Origin: Acidobacteriota bacterium
GTDB lineage: Bacteria > Acidobacteriota > Terriglobia > Terriglobales > Acidobacteriaceae
DNA: 9,473 bases
Assembly: GCA_021819255.1 (NCBI GenBank)
Contig: JAKART010000058.1
Location: 1 to 9,473, forward strand
Direction: 5' to 3'
Of this stretch, positions 1 through 6,121 are shown one piece after another. The notes below the pieces were generated by a model that was not told the DNA's origin, ran no database searches, and saw only the letters and a list, made by a program, of their open reading frames with translations. How positions within the stretch are numbered: position 1 is the stretch's first letter; every line of letters starts with the position of its first letter. Made by a program: the position numbers and the translations under genes.

Positions 1-509
1 CAGGGCTGCACGGATCCGTCGCGAATACCCTCCTCGACATAACCCCGGATCGCCATGTCGATCTTGCGCTTCAGGTTGCGCACCTCCCGCCGGGTCTTGG
101 CGGATAGCTCCGCATCATCCAGCATCGCGACGCAGCGGCCAAAGTCGAAACTTACCACCGCCTTGGTATAAGCCTCCACATAGGCCTTCACCTTGTTGAG
201 TCCGTTGCCGTGACTCACGGCAGCCTTATCCAGCAATCCCTCAATCGCCAGAATTCCCAGGCGATAACACTCCACCAGGATCTCTTCCTTGTTGTGAAAG
301 TAATAGTACAAGGCCGGCTTGGTAATCTTCAGGCGTCGGCCGAGATCGCTCATCGAAGTGCGCCGATATCCATGCTCCAGGAACAGATGCGCAGCCGTCT
401 GCAGCACGGCATCGCGCTTGGCGTCCACATTGCGCTGCCGAACCAGGAACGCCTTCCATGGTTCTCGCGGCTGATTTTCCGCTCCGCTGGTGTCTGCTGT
501 CTTCGCCAA
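1..509 (-). CDS. TetR/AcrR-family transcriptional regulator (partial, C-terminus beyond window)
   Basis: DNA-binding repressor of the TetR family. The visible 169 residues hold the typical N-terminal domain: helix 1 around residues 31-47 (AKRDAVLQTAAHLFLEHGY), then the helix-turn-helix at about 51-71 with the hallmark TSMSDLGRRLKITKPALYYY followed by FHNKEEIL. The rest (about 80-169) is the start of the helical ligand-binding domain, and the reading frame runs through base 1 with no stop. There is no in-frame ATG before the HTH. I chose the TTG at 509-507 because a purine-rich AAGGAAGAGGGAGAG lies directly upstream; another TTG at 530 has a poorer site, and an in-frame stop lies near 566. The gene is downstream of, and co-oriented with, the SDR gene, so they may be co-transcribed. 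Its ligand cannot be read from sequence. The surrounding acyl-CoA ligases suggest a fatty-acid or acyl-CoA sensor (inference). The family is very likely right; the start is less sure. Confidence 0.9.
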   Translation of the reverse strand, partial: MAKTADTSGAENQPREPWKAFLVRQRNVDAKRDAVLQTAAHLFLEHGYRRTSMSDLGRRLKITKPALYYYFHNKEEILVECYRLGILAIEGLLDKAAVSHGNGLNKVKAYVEAYTKAVVSFDFGRCVAMLDDAELSAKTRREVRNLKRKIDMAIRGYVEEGIRDGSVQP

Positions 510-510
510 C

Positions 511-524
511 TCTCCCTCTTCCTT
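511..524 (-). promoter_or_regulatory. Ribosome binding site deciding the TTG start of the TetR gene
   Basis: On the minus strand the purine run AAGGAAGAGGGAGAG precedes the TTG at 509. It contains GGAAGAGG at a usable distance. It is the best Shine-Dalgarno match in the open frame upstream of the helix-turn-helix and is the reason for the start chosen. Confidence 0.45.
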
Positions 525-701
525 GGTCAAGGTGAATGGGCCAGCCTGAGTCTGGCCGCCATATTATTCCATAAAACAGATGCCCTTCCGCACCTTGCGA
601 AAAAGCGGCGGAGATCGCACCCGCAGTCTCAGAATCCCGCGGAAGAAGACCGCAGGCGCCAGATTCTCCCCGCACCTCTCCGCCAGCATCATGGCTCCGC
701 T

Positions 702-785
702 TCACGGATGGAGCTGGAACCCAAAAGTACGATCGTGCACCAGCGTAGGCTGATCTTCGTCCGGCTGGATCGAGTGTTTCGGCAT
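702..785 (-). CDS. Possible small ORF, 27 residues, unknown function
   Basis: A 27-codon ATG frame (stop TGA) begins 26 bases after the stop codon of the SDR gene on the same strand, with a G-rich stretch (AAAGGGGCGGG) shortly upstream as a possible ribosome site. It starts MPKHSIQPDEDQP and ends FGFQLHP. It is hydrophilic and acidic in the middle, with no signal peptide or membrane segment. Its codons mostly end in G or C like the neighbouring genes, which is suggestive but weak at this length. I do not recognise a family. It could equally be chance in GC-rich DNA. Confidence 0.25.
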   Translation of the reverse strand: MPKHSIQPDEDQPTLVHDRTFGFQLHP

Positions 786-811
786 CCAGACCCGCCCCTT
801 TGGACAGCAGC

Positions 812-1630
812 TCAATCCAGAAACAGATCCTTCTGCAACGGCCCTCCGGGGGTCACCGCATAGCCGGAAAGATCCTGTACGCCGGCCAGCCAGAGCACCT
901 GCTCGTCGAGAAAGAAGTTGCCCGTGGTTGCCCGGCTATCCTGCGTCAGAATCCAGTGCGCCGCATCGGCCATGATCTCCGGCGTCCTGCCACGCTCGGG
1001 ATGAACGCCGGGAATCACCTGCAGGGCGGCCGTTGCAATGATGGTTCGTGGCCAAAGCGCATTGACCGCAATTCCCTGCGCCCGAAACTCCTCCGCCATC
1101 CCCAGAACGCACATGCTCATTCCATACTTCGCCATCGTGTAAGCCGCATGCCGCTTGAACCACTTCGCCTGCATGTTCAAGGGCGGCGACAGGTTCAAAA
1201 TATGGGGATTCTTGGCCCGGGCCAGATACGGCAGACAGATCTGAGAACAGAGAAACGTACCCCGAACGTTAACTCCCATCATCAGGTCAAAGCGCTTCAT
1301 GGGGGTCTCCGCAGTTCCTGTCAGAGTGATCGCGCTGGCGTTATTCACCAGGATATCGATTCCGCCAAAGTGATCCGCAGCTCTGTTCACGGCCTTGCGG
1401 ACCTGCTCCTCGTCGCGAACGTCCACTTCAAGCGGGAGCGCCCGTCCGCCCAACCCCTCAATGGACTCGGCTGCCGTGTAGATGGTTCCCGGCAGCTTGG
1501 GATGGGGGACTACGGTCTTGGCCGCAACCACCACATTGGCTCCATCCCGTGCCGCCCGCAATGCCATCGCGAGCCCAATTCCTCGGCTGGCCCCGGTGAT
1601 AAACACTGTCTTATCTTGCAACGTGCCCAT
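812..1630 (-). CDS. SDR-family oxidoreductase, HSDL2-like
   Basis: NAD(P)-dependent short-chain dehydrogenase/reductase of 272 residues, cytoplasmic. It has the Rossmann glycine motif TGASRGIG at 12-19, NNAS at 96-99, a catalytic Ser near 148 (NLSPP) and the YxxxK pair Tyr164/Lys168. The stretches AAKTVVPHPKLPGTIYTAA, KYGMSM and GMAEEFRAQGIAVNALWP match the group typified by human HSDL2 (hydroxysteroid dehydrogenase-like 2), a family linked to lipid metabolism, whose exact substrate is uncertain. The SCP2 sterol-carrier domain that follows in HSDL2 is absent: the protein ends soon after the SDR core in DLFLD. I chose ATG at 1630. A TTG two codons upstream (1636) is also possible and has GGAAAGCGAG in front of it. 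The gene diverges from an acyl-CoA ligase and precedes the TetR gene. A role in hydroxyacyl or oxo-lipid turnover is inference. Confidence 0.92.
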   Translation of the reverse strand: MGTLQDKTVFITGASRGIGLAMALRAARDGANVVVAAKTVVPHPKLPGTIYTAAESIEGLGGRALPLEVDVRDEEQVRKAVNRAADHFGGIDILVNNASAITLTGTAETPMKRFDLMMGVNVRGTFLCSQICLPYLARAKNPHILNLSPPLNMQAKWFKRHAAYTMAKYGMSMCVLGMAEEFRAQGIAVNALWPRTIIATAALQVIPGVHPERGRTPEIMADAAHWILTQDSRATTGNFFLDEQVLWLAGVQDLSGYAVTPGGPLQKDLFLD

Positions 1631-1714
1631 TTCCAACGCTCGCTTTCCACGTGCCTCTCGGATCGTTCCCGGCCGTTGAGCCCATCCCCTGCCCCACCCC
1701 GCAAATCGCGGTGT

Positions 1715-1756
1715 AAAAAAAGGGAGGTGACAGACGTCGTCACTTTTAGTTATCTT
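1715..1756 (+). promoter_or_regulatory. Candidate promoter of the acyl-CoA ligase operon
   Basis: A run of seven A (1715-1721, possible UP element) is followed by GTGACA (1727-1732, 5 of 6 to TTGACA) and TATCTT (1751-1756, 4 of 6 to TATAAT) with 18 bases between. Transcription would start near 1763, about 25 bases before the ATG at 1788. On the opposite strand TTCCAA (1779-1774) and TAAGAT (1757-1752) with 16 bases between could make a weaker promoter for the SDR gene; it overlaps the same region. Sigma-70-type reading only; not proven. Confidence 0.4.
1727..1743. promoter_or_regulatory. Candidate operator: 17-bp dyad GTGAC-N7-GTCAC
   Basis: The sequence GTGACAGACGTCGTCAC has perfect 5-bp arms around a 7-bp centre, a size and shape common for TetR-family operators. 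It sits between the divergent SDR and acyl-CoA ligase genes, overlaps the proposed plus-strand -35 box, and lies where a weak minus-strand promoter would start transcription. The nearby TetR regulator is the obvious candidate binder, but that is inference. A 5-bp arm alone can arise by chance. Confidence 0.45.
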
Positions 1757-1787
1757 ACCCTGCGTTAAGGAATTTGGAAGAACATTG

Positions 1788-3530
1788 ATGCTCTCCTTCG
1801 ATCAAACCCGCTTTTTCGAGTCCATCGCTGTCGGCCCCGCCTTGCCCGATAGCGAACTACCCCTGCCAAGGATCTATGCCTGCGAGCGAGATACGCCGTT
1901 GCAACCGCTCTTCACCCAGCCGCTGAACGGCGAACTCTTCCACTGGAACTGGTCAAGCGCCATGCAGGAGGTGCGGCGCGTGGCCGCATGGATTCAAGCT
2001 CAAAACTGGCCCAGCGGCTCCAACATCGCCATCCTCAGCAAGAACTGCGCGTGGTGGATCATGGCCGACTTTGCCATCTGGATGGCAGGACACGTCAGTG
2101 TTCCCCTGTTCACCTCCGCCAATGACGCCTCTCTGAGCAAGCTAATCCGGCATAGCCGGCCCGTTGCGTGCTTTGTTGGCCAGTTGGATCACACCCTACC
2201 GATGGGACAGGAGGGCTTTGCAAGCCTGGCCTACGTTGCGTTGCCGAACTGCTCTGTGGAAAACATGCCCCCGGGGAGCGTCTCGTGGTCGGAGATCATC
2301 GCGAAGCAGTCTCCTCTGGAAGGCAATCCGCAGCGCGGAGCGGACGAGGTGGCCACCATCATCTACACCTCCGGGACCACAGGTGAACCCAAAGGGGCCA
2401 TGCAAACCTTCCGATCCATGATCCTCATGGGCAAGTCCATGGAACCAGCCTTCGGCGTCAACCCTGATTCCGGGCTGGATCGAATTCTCTCCTACCTGCC
2501 GCTGGCCCATATCGCCGAGCGAGCCATCGTCGAGATGAACTCCCTCATCGTCCCCATGCATATCTTCTTCAGCGAAGGGCTGCCCACCTTCCTCACCGAC
2601 CTTACCCGCTCCCGATGCACCCTCTTCTTCTCCATTCCTCGGCTCTACATCCGCTTTCAGCAAAGTGTCTTTGAAAAGATTCACCGGAGAAAACTCAATC
2701 TTCTTCTAGCCATTCCAGTTCTGGGCCGGATCGTTCGCAAAAAAATCGTCACCAATCTCGGCCTGGGCGAAGCCCGGCTGATCTGCTCCGGCGGCGCGGC
2801 GATCCCGGTGGACATCATCCAGTGGTACCGAAAGCTGGACCTCAACTTTCTGGAGGGCTACGGAATGACCGAGACCGGCATCACCCATGCGCCGCTGCCC
2901 GGCCAGGCAAGGCTGGGGTACGTTGGCAACGCCAGCCCCTGGGCGCTTACCCGCATCTCCCCGGAGGGCGAGGTCCAGATCAAGGGCCCCATGAACATGC
3001 TGGGCTACTATCGCAATCCGGAGCTCTCGCGCGAGGCGTTCACGGAGGACGGATTCTTCCGCACCGGCGATCGAGGAGAGATCGACAGCCTCGGCCGCCT
3101 TCGCCTCATTGGCCGCATCAAGGATGAGTTCAAGACCTCCAAAGGCAAGTACGTCGCTCCCGGCCAGATCGAGAAACTGCTTGCCGTCTCCTACCTCTTT
3201 GAGTCCGTTGCGGTCTTCGGCGACGGACTGACGGCCCCCTTCGCGATCGCCGTGCTGGCACCTCCCCTGCGCAAGAAGCAATCGAATCCCGAGGATCGCA
3301 CGGACATCGAAACCAAACTCGCTGCGGAACTGGATTCGGTCAACTCCAAACTGGAGCACCACGAGCAACTCCGATTCATTGTCATCTCCGAGCAACCTTG
3401 GACGGTTGACAACCAGCTTCTTACCCCCACACTCAAAGTTCGCCGGGTCGCCCTCGAACAGCGTCTCTCCCCCCGCTTCGCCGCCTGGGAAGCTTCCCAG
3501 AAGAAAGTGATCTGGATCGAGACGTCATGA
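1788..3530 (+). CDS. AMP-forming acyl-CoA synthetase (long-chain fatty-acid-CoA ligase type)
   Basis: Activates a carboxylic acid, probably a medium or long fatty acid, to acyl-AMP and then acyl-CoA in the cytoplasm. The 580-residue protein has the adenylate-forming motifs in order: ATP-binding YTSGTTGEPKG at 193-203, LPLAHIAER at 238-246, the adenine/acyl site EGYGMTETG at 356-364, RTGDRGEI at 425-432, hinge region FKTSKGKYVAPGQIE at 448-462, and the C-terminal lysine motif LLTPTLKVRR with Lys550 in the usual catalytic place. The LTPTLK form is typical of long-chain ligases (FadD15/ACSL group). Start: ATG at 1788 has GGAAG seven bases upstream; an in-frame TTG at 1785 abuts it. Its stop overlaps the next ORF by ATGA, so the hydrolase is translationally coupled. 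All key residues seem intact. Chain-length preference cannot be read from sequence. Confidence 0.95.
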   Translation: MLSFDQTRFFESIAVGPALPDSELPLPRIYACERDTPLQPLFTQPLNGELFHWNWSSAMQEVRRVAAWIQAQNWPSGSNIAILSKNCAWWIMADFAIWMAGHVSVPLFTSANDASLSKLIRHSRPVACFVGQLDHTLPMGQEGFASLAYVALPNCSVENMPPGSVSWSEIIAKQSPLEGNPQRGADEVATIIYTSGTTGEPKGAMQTFRSMILMGKSMEPAFGVNPDSGLDRILSYLPLAHIAERAIVEMNSLIVPMHIFFSEGLPTFLTDLTRSRCTLFFSIPRLYIRFQQSVFEKIHRRKLNLLLAIPVLGRIVRKKIVTNLGLGEARLICSGGAAIPVDIIQWYRKLDLNFLEGYGMTETGITHAPLPGQARLGYVGNASPWALTRISPEGEVQIKGPMNMLGYYRNPELSREAFTEDGFFRTGDRGEIDSLGRLRLIGRIKDEFKTSKGKYVAPGQIEKLLAVSYLFESVAVFGDGLTAPFAIAVLAPPLRKKQSNPEDRTDIETKLAAELDSVNSKLEHHEQLRFIVISEQPWTVDNQLLTPTLKVRRVALEQRLSPRFAAWEASQKKVIWIETS

Positions 3531-4387
3531 ACCCGCAGTACAAATCGGCCACCACCCCAGAGAACATCCATAACCAACGGCTGCACCTCATCCTGGACGG
3601 CATGCGCACGGAGGTCGCCCACTACAGGCTCGACTCCCCTCAGGGGAACATCCTCCTGTTGCATGAGGCGCTAGGCTCGGTGAGCTACTGGAAGCGCTTC
3701 CCGCATAGCCTCGCCCAGGCTACGGGCTACAACGTGATCGCCTACTCTCGCGCCGGTCATGGTGACTCCGAGGGTCCACTCTCCCAACGCTCGGACGCTG
3801 ATTACCTGCACCAGGTCCAAGTGCTGATTCCAGCCCTCCTGGCTCACTTCAAGGTCACTGCTCCGGTGCTCTACGGACACAGTGAAGGCGCCGGCATCGC
3901 CCTCCTCTACGCCGCCATGCCCCCGCAGGCTCAGTCGGGCAGCGCCGAATCCAACCGCGTCCGGGCGTTGGTTCTCGAAAGCCCCTTCGTCGTTGCTAGC
4001 GGCGCGGCCGGCGAGCTGATCCGGAAGATGGCGGCGTCTTACCCCGGCAGCAAGCTCCAGGAGCGCCTCGCCCACTACCACCAGCACCCGGATGAGGTCT
4101 TTTACGGCTGGGCCAACTGGGCTGCCGGGCTGGGCAAGGAGATCTTTCCGCTCCAGGACTTTCTGCCACGGATCACCTGTCCTGTCCTGGCCCTCCAGGG
4201 CGAACAAGACGAATTCGGGACCTCCGGTCAATTGGAGGCGCTGCGAAGATCCATCCCTCACTTGCAACACCAGACCTTCCCCAACACCGGTCATCTCCCA
4301 CACAAAGAGCAGACTGACTTTGTTCTGAAGACTGTCTTTGCGTTTCTATCCAACCTTCGGCCGCAAGGGAACGGCTCCAAGCCTTAG
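3527..4387 (+). CDS. Alpha/beta-fold hydrolase
   Basis: Serine hydrolase of 286 residues, probably cytoplasmic (no signal peptide). Visible fold landmarks: oxyanion-region strand NILLLHEALGS (41-51), SRAGHGDS (74-81), nucleophile elbow GHSEG with Ser119, an acid after strand 7 in LALQGEQDE (Asp228 likely), and catalytic His256 in NTGHLPH. A canonical triad is therefore present. The usual HG after the oxyanion strand reads HE (His46-Glu47), which is unusual and may mark a subfamily. The start ATG overlaps the stop of the ligase gene (ATGA), so the two are almost certainly co-translated. This suggests that the hydrolase either supplies the acid that the ligase activates (ester or thioester cleavage) or edits its product; this is inference. 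Other readings: epoxide hydrolase, lactonase or peptidase-like member of the same superfamily. Confidence 0.9.
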   Translation: MNPQYKSATTPENIHNQRLHLILDGMRTEVAHYRLDSPQGNILLLHEALGSVSYWKRFPHSLAQATGYNVIAYSRAGHGDSEGPLSQRSDADYLHQVQVLIPALLAHFKVTAPVLYGHSEGAGIALLYAAMPPQAQSGSAESNRVRALVLESPFVVASGAAGELIRKMAASYPGSKLQERLAHYHQHPDEVFYGWANWAAGLGKEIFPLQDFLPRITCPVLALQGEQDEFGTSGQLEALRRSIPHLQHQTFPNTGHLPHKEQTDFVLKTVFAFLSNLRPQGNGSKP

Positions 4388-4416
4388 TACTGTTCCAACA
4401 CTCATTGAGGTTTACC

Positions 4417-5172
4417 ATGAGACATCCCGTTCGCTTCGCGCATCACCGCAATCTATTTCTACTGATGGCGTTGGTCCTCTCGCTCAGTACTCTTCGCTCA
4501 GCCTCTGCTCAGCAGAGCTACGTTGGCCGCTATGGGGTTTACACAGGATTTTCCGATCTTTACACCCCAGGGCTGAATGATATTCAGCAATATGGTTTTC
4601 ATCTCCAGGCAGGGGAAGACTTGAGGTCCTGGCTTGGCGCCGGCTTTGACTACAGCGTCGAGACCGGCAATACCAGCCTGATCGCCAGCATGGCCAGCCA
4701 GCCAGTGCTGACCGGAATTGAGGAGCTGTACGCCCAGGGCATCCTGCCGCTTACGTACACTGTGGATGTACCCATCTCAGCAACCACGCAGACCTTTACG
4801 ATGGGGCCAATCTTCAACTACCGTCACTTCTCCAAGGTCACGCTGTTCATCCACCCCAGCCTTGCCGCCTTCCGTCTCGCCGCAACCGCCCATCCACGCG
4901 CCGGAACGGATGATCCGATCGTCGTCGGAGCGCTGGAAGCCGGAAACTATATTTCGCCGCAGGGAACCATCTCCGATTGGACTGGAGCCTACGGCCTTGG
5001 CGGCGGCGCGGAGTTCGCTCTCACCCCCCATATCGGCGTCCGCGCGCAACTGGATGCGGTGTGGAATCACCCTTTCAACGCCATCCTGGGCAGCGGCGGT
5101 TGGAGCTACCGCTATTCCGTCGGGCCGGCGTTCCACTTCGGGCGCAACATTCTCAGAACCGGCAAGCAGTAA
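4417..5172 (+). CDS. Secreted outer-membrane beta-barrel protein (hypothetical)
   Basis: A 251-residue exported protein. It has a classical signal peptide: basic start (MRHPVRFAHHR), hydrophobic core NLFLLMALVLSLSTL (12-26) and a likely signal-peptidase I site after SASA at residue 31, before QQSYVG. The mature part is rich in Gly and aromatics with alternating patterns (VGRYGVYTGFSDLY, WLGAGFDYSV, TMGPIFNYRH, GLGGGAEFALTPHIGVRAQ, YRYSVGPAFHFG), as expected of amphipathic beta-strands of a small barrel such as OmpA/OmpW-like proteins. I recognise no exact family. The start ATG has GAGG six bases upstream; a TTG at 4405 is less likely. Only 29 bases separate it from the hydrolase, so it is probably in the same operon. 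A role as entry channel for hydrophobic substrates is possible but unproven. Confidence 0.8.
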   Translation: MRHPVRFAHHRNLFLLMALVLSLSTLRSASAQQSYVGRYGVYTGFSDLYTPGLNDIQQYGFHLQAGEDLRSWLGAGFDYSVETGNTSLIASMASQPVLTGIEELYAQGILPLTYTVDVPISATTQTFTMGPIFNYRHFSKVTLFIHPSLAAFRLAATAHPRAGTDDPIVVGALEAGNYISPQGTISDWTGAYGLGGGAEFALTPHIGVRAQLDAVWNHPFNAILGSGGWSYRYSVGPAFHFGRNILRTGKQ

Positions 5173-5247
5173 GCCCTGTCGACGTCCGTGTGCGGCCGCG
5201 AAAAATGAATCGCCGCCGCCCTACGCTTCCCTGCACTGGAGACACGC

Positions 5248-5799
5248 ATGAAGCTCTCGTTCAGATCCCTTGCCGCACTCCTGGCCGCCACAATCCTCTG
5301 CGGCGGACAACCCGCGCTGGCCAGCCTCAGCCCCAACACAGCTCCCTCTGTTAGCACGGCCCACTCTGGCATGGACGCCAAGTCCTCAGATCCTGGTGGA
5401 GATTCCGCACAAATGGCAGCTCCTTCAGGCCCCTGCACCCTGATCATCCACGTCGACGGCTTTCGCAGCCAGAAGGGCGACGCCGGCATCTCCTTGTTCA
5501 CCTCCGCTGATGGCTGGCCGGAGAACAACGACAAGGCATTCTTCCACGGCCCGAATCCCTTCTCCGGAACCTCCGCCGTCATCACCCTCCACGTCCCGCC
5601 GGGACGTTACGCCATCGCCGCTCTGGCCGACACCAACGGCGACCACCATATGGATCGCAACATCTTTGGAATCCCCAACAAGGGCTTCGGATTTTCCAAC
5701 AACCCCAAGGTCTTTCTCACCGCGCCATCCTTTGACAAGGCAGCTCTCCCGGTGGTCTGCCCAGTCACCCAAACCACCATCCATCTTCTCTATCGATAA
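5248..5799 (+). CDS. Exported DUF2141 domain protein
   Basis: A 183-residue protein with a signal peptide (MKLSFRSLAALLAATILCGG, cleavage probably after ALA at 25), a low-complexity Ser/Ala/Gly-rich linker (about 26-60), then a DUF2141 domain to the end. Domain marks: LIIHVDGFRSQKGDAGISLF (65-84), VPPGRYAIAALADTNGD (116-132), NIFGIPNKGFGFSNNP (138-153) and an APSFDKAAL segment (159-167). The run DTNGDHHMDRN (128-138) has spaced acidic residues resembling a calcium loop. Cys63 and Cys171 flank the domain and could form a disulfide in the periplasm. The function of DUF2141 is not known. It has GGAG six bases before the ATG and lies 75 bases after the beta-barrel gene on the same strand, so it probably closes the operon. 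Confidence 0.88.
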   Translation: MKLSFRSLAALLAATILCGGQPALASLSPNTAPSVSTAHSGMDAKSSDPGGDSAQMAAPSGPCTLIIHVDGFRSQKGDAGISLFTSADGWPENNDKAFFHGPNPFSGTSAVITLHVPPGRYAIAALADTNGDHHMDRNIFGIPNKGFGFSNNPKVFLTAPSFDKAALPVVCPVTQTTIHLLYR

Positions 5800-6119
5800 A
5801 GTTTTCCGAACCGGTGAATTCTGCTGTCTTGAATCTTCCGGGCGTTTTCATCTCTCCCGGCAAGCTCGGCGACCGGGGCGCCTGGAGGGAAATGAGAATT
5901 TCATCGCAAGCCGCCGGGGTTACCTCATCGGCACGGAACAGAAAGCGATGGGCTCGTCTTGCCGCACCAGACTGAAAACCCATCCAACCTTGCTGCGAAA
6001 GCGGGCCAGACCATTTTCCCTGAAGGTGTAAGCAAGGGGAACGACTCCTGTGGGCGTTTTCCTCAATGAAAACGCCACTGAACGCCCGCTTCCGTACACC
6101 CATCATCAGGGAAAATGGT
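5800..6119. other. Convergent intergenic spacer (about 320 bases)
   Basis: Lies between the stop of the plus-strand DUF2141 gene and the stop of the minus-strand metallo-hydrolase gene. I find no protein gene: the open frames here extend from antisense of neighbouring genes and show no domain. Near its left end a short inverted repeat CCGGG(5838-5842)/CCCGG(5856-5860) is too weak to call a terminator and has no T-run. The right third is taken up by the long hairpin at 6008-6121. The stretch 5870-6000 shows nothing I can name. Confidence 0.5.
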
Positions 6120-6121
6120 CT
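6008..6121. repeat. Long imperfect inverted repeat / hairpin between convergent genes
   Basis: Outer arms are a perfect 16-bp inverted repeat: AGACCATTTTCCCTGA at 6008-6023 and its complement at 6106-6121. Inside lie GGTGTA (6025-6030) facing TACACC (6095-6100), then a weakly paired stretch, and at the tip a perfect 9-bp stem GGCGTTTTC (6053-6061) / GAAAACGCC (6068-6076) with a 6-base loop. The whole 114 bases can fold on either strand into one long, interrupted hairpin. The right arm includes part of the TAG stop of the metallo-hydrolase gene. It lies where both convergent transcripts must end, so a bidirectional terminator or mRNA 3'-end protector is likely, although neither side has a clear T-run. 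It could also be a MITE-like remnant, but I see no target-site duplication. Confidence 0.7.

Larger units (their letters stand above)
510..811. other. Spacer between TetR gene and SDR gene (about 300 bases)
   Basis: No conserved gene is recognisable here. On the minus strand it holds two short open frames: a 27-codon one right behind the SDR stop (702-785, listed separately) and a 42-codon one (564-692) ending in TAA shortly before the TetR start. An AT-rich TAATAT (minus strand, around 561-566) could serve as a -10 box for a separate TetR promoter, but no matching -35 box is visible about 17 bases upstream. No U-tract terminator is seen, so read-through from the SDR gene into the regulator is possible. 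Confidence 0.4.

Noticed and set aside
564..692. 42-codon minus-strand frame just before the TetR gene
   Set aside because: Strongly basic, no recognisable feature and no better support than chance; mentioned only as part of the spacer.
241..705. 154-codon minus-strand frame overlapping the TetR gene
   Set aside because: It is a +1 shifted reading of the TetR coding sequence. The true frame shows the helix-turn-helix; this one shows no domain.
210..863. 217-codon plus-strand frame across TetR upstream region
   Set aside because: Antisense to TetR and crossing the spacer; low-information Arg/Pro/His-rich product.
800..1768. 322-codon plus-strand open frame opposite the SDR gene
   Set aside because: Composition and lack of any motif mark it as antisense noise over an intact SDR.
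5838..5860. Possible terminator CCGGG/CCCGG after the DUF2141 gene
   Set aside because: Only 5 bp of stem, a 13-base loop and no T-run.
6073..6085. GCCACTG resembling part of a cobalamin riboswitch
   Set aside because: No B12 box or the other conserved blocks nearby, and the position is downstream of, not before, genes.
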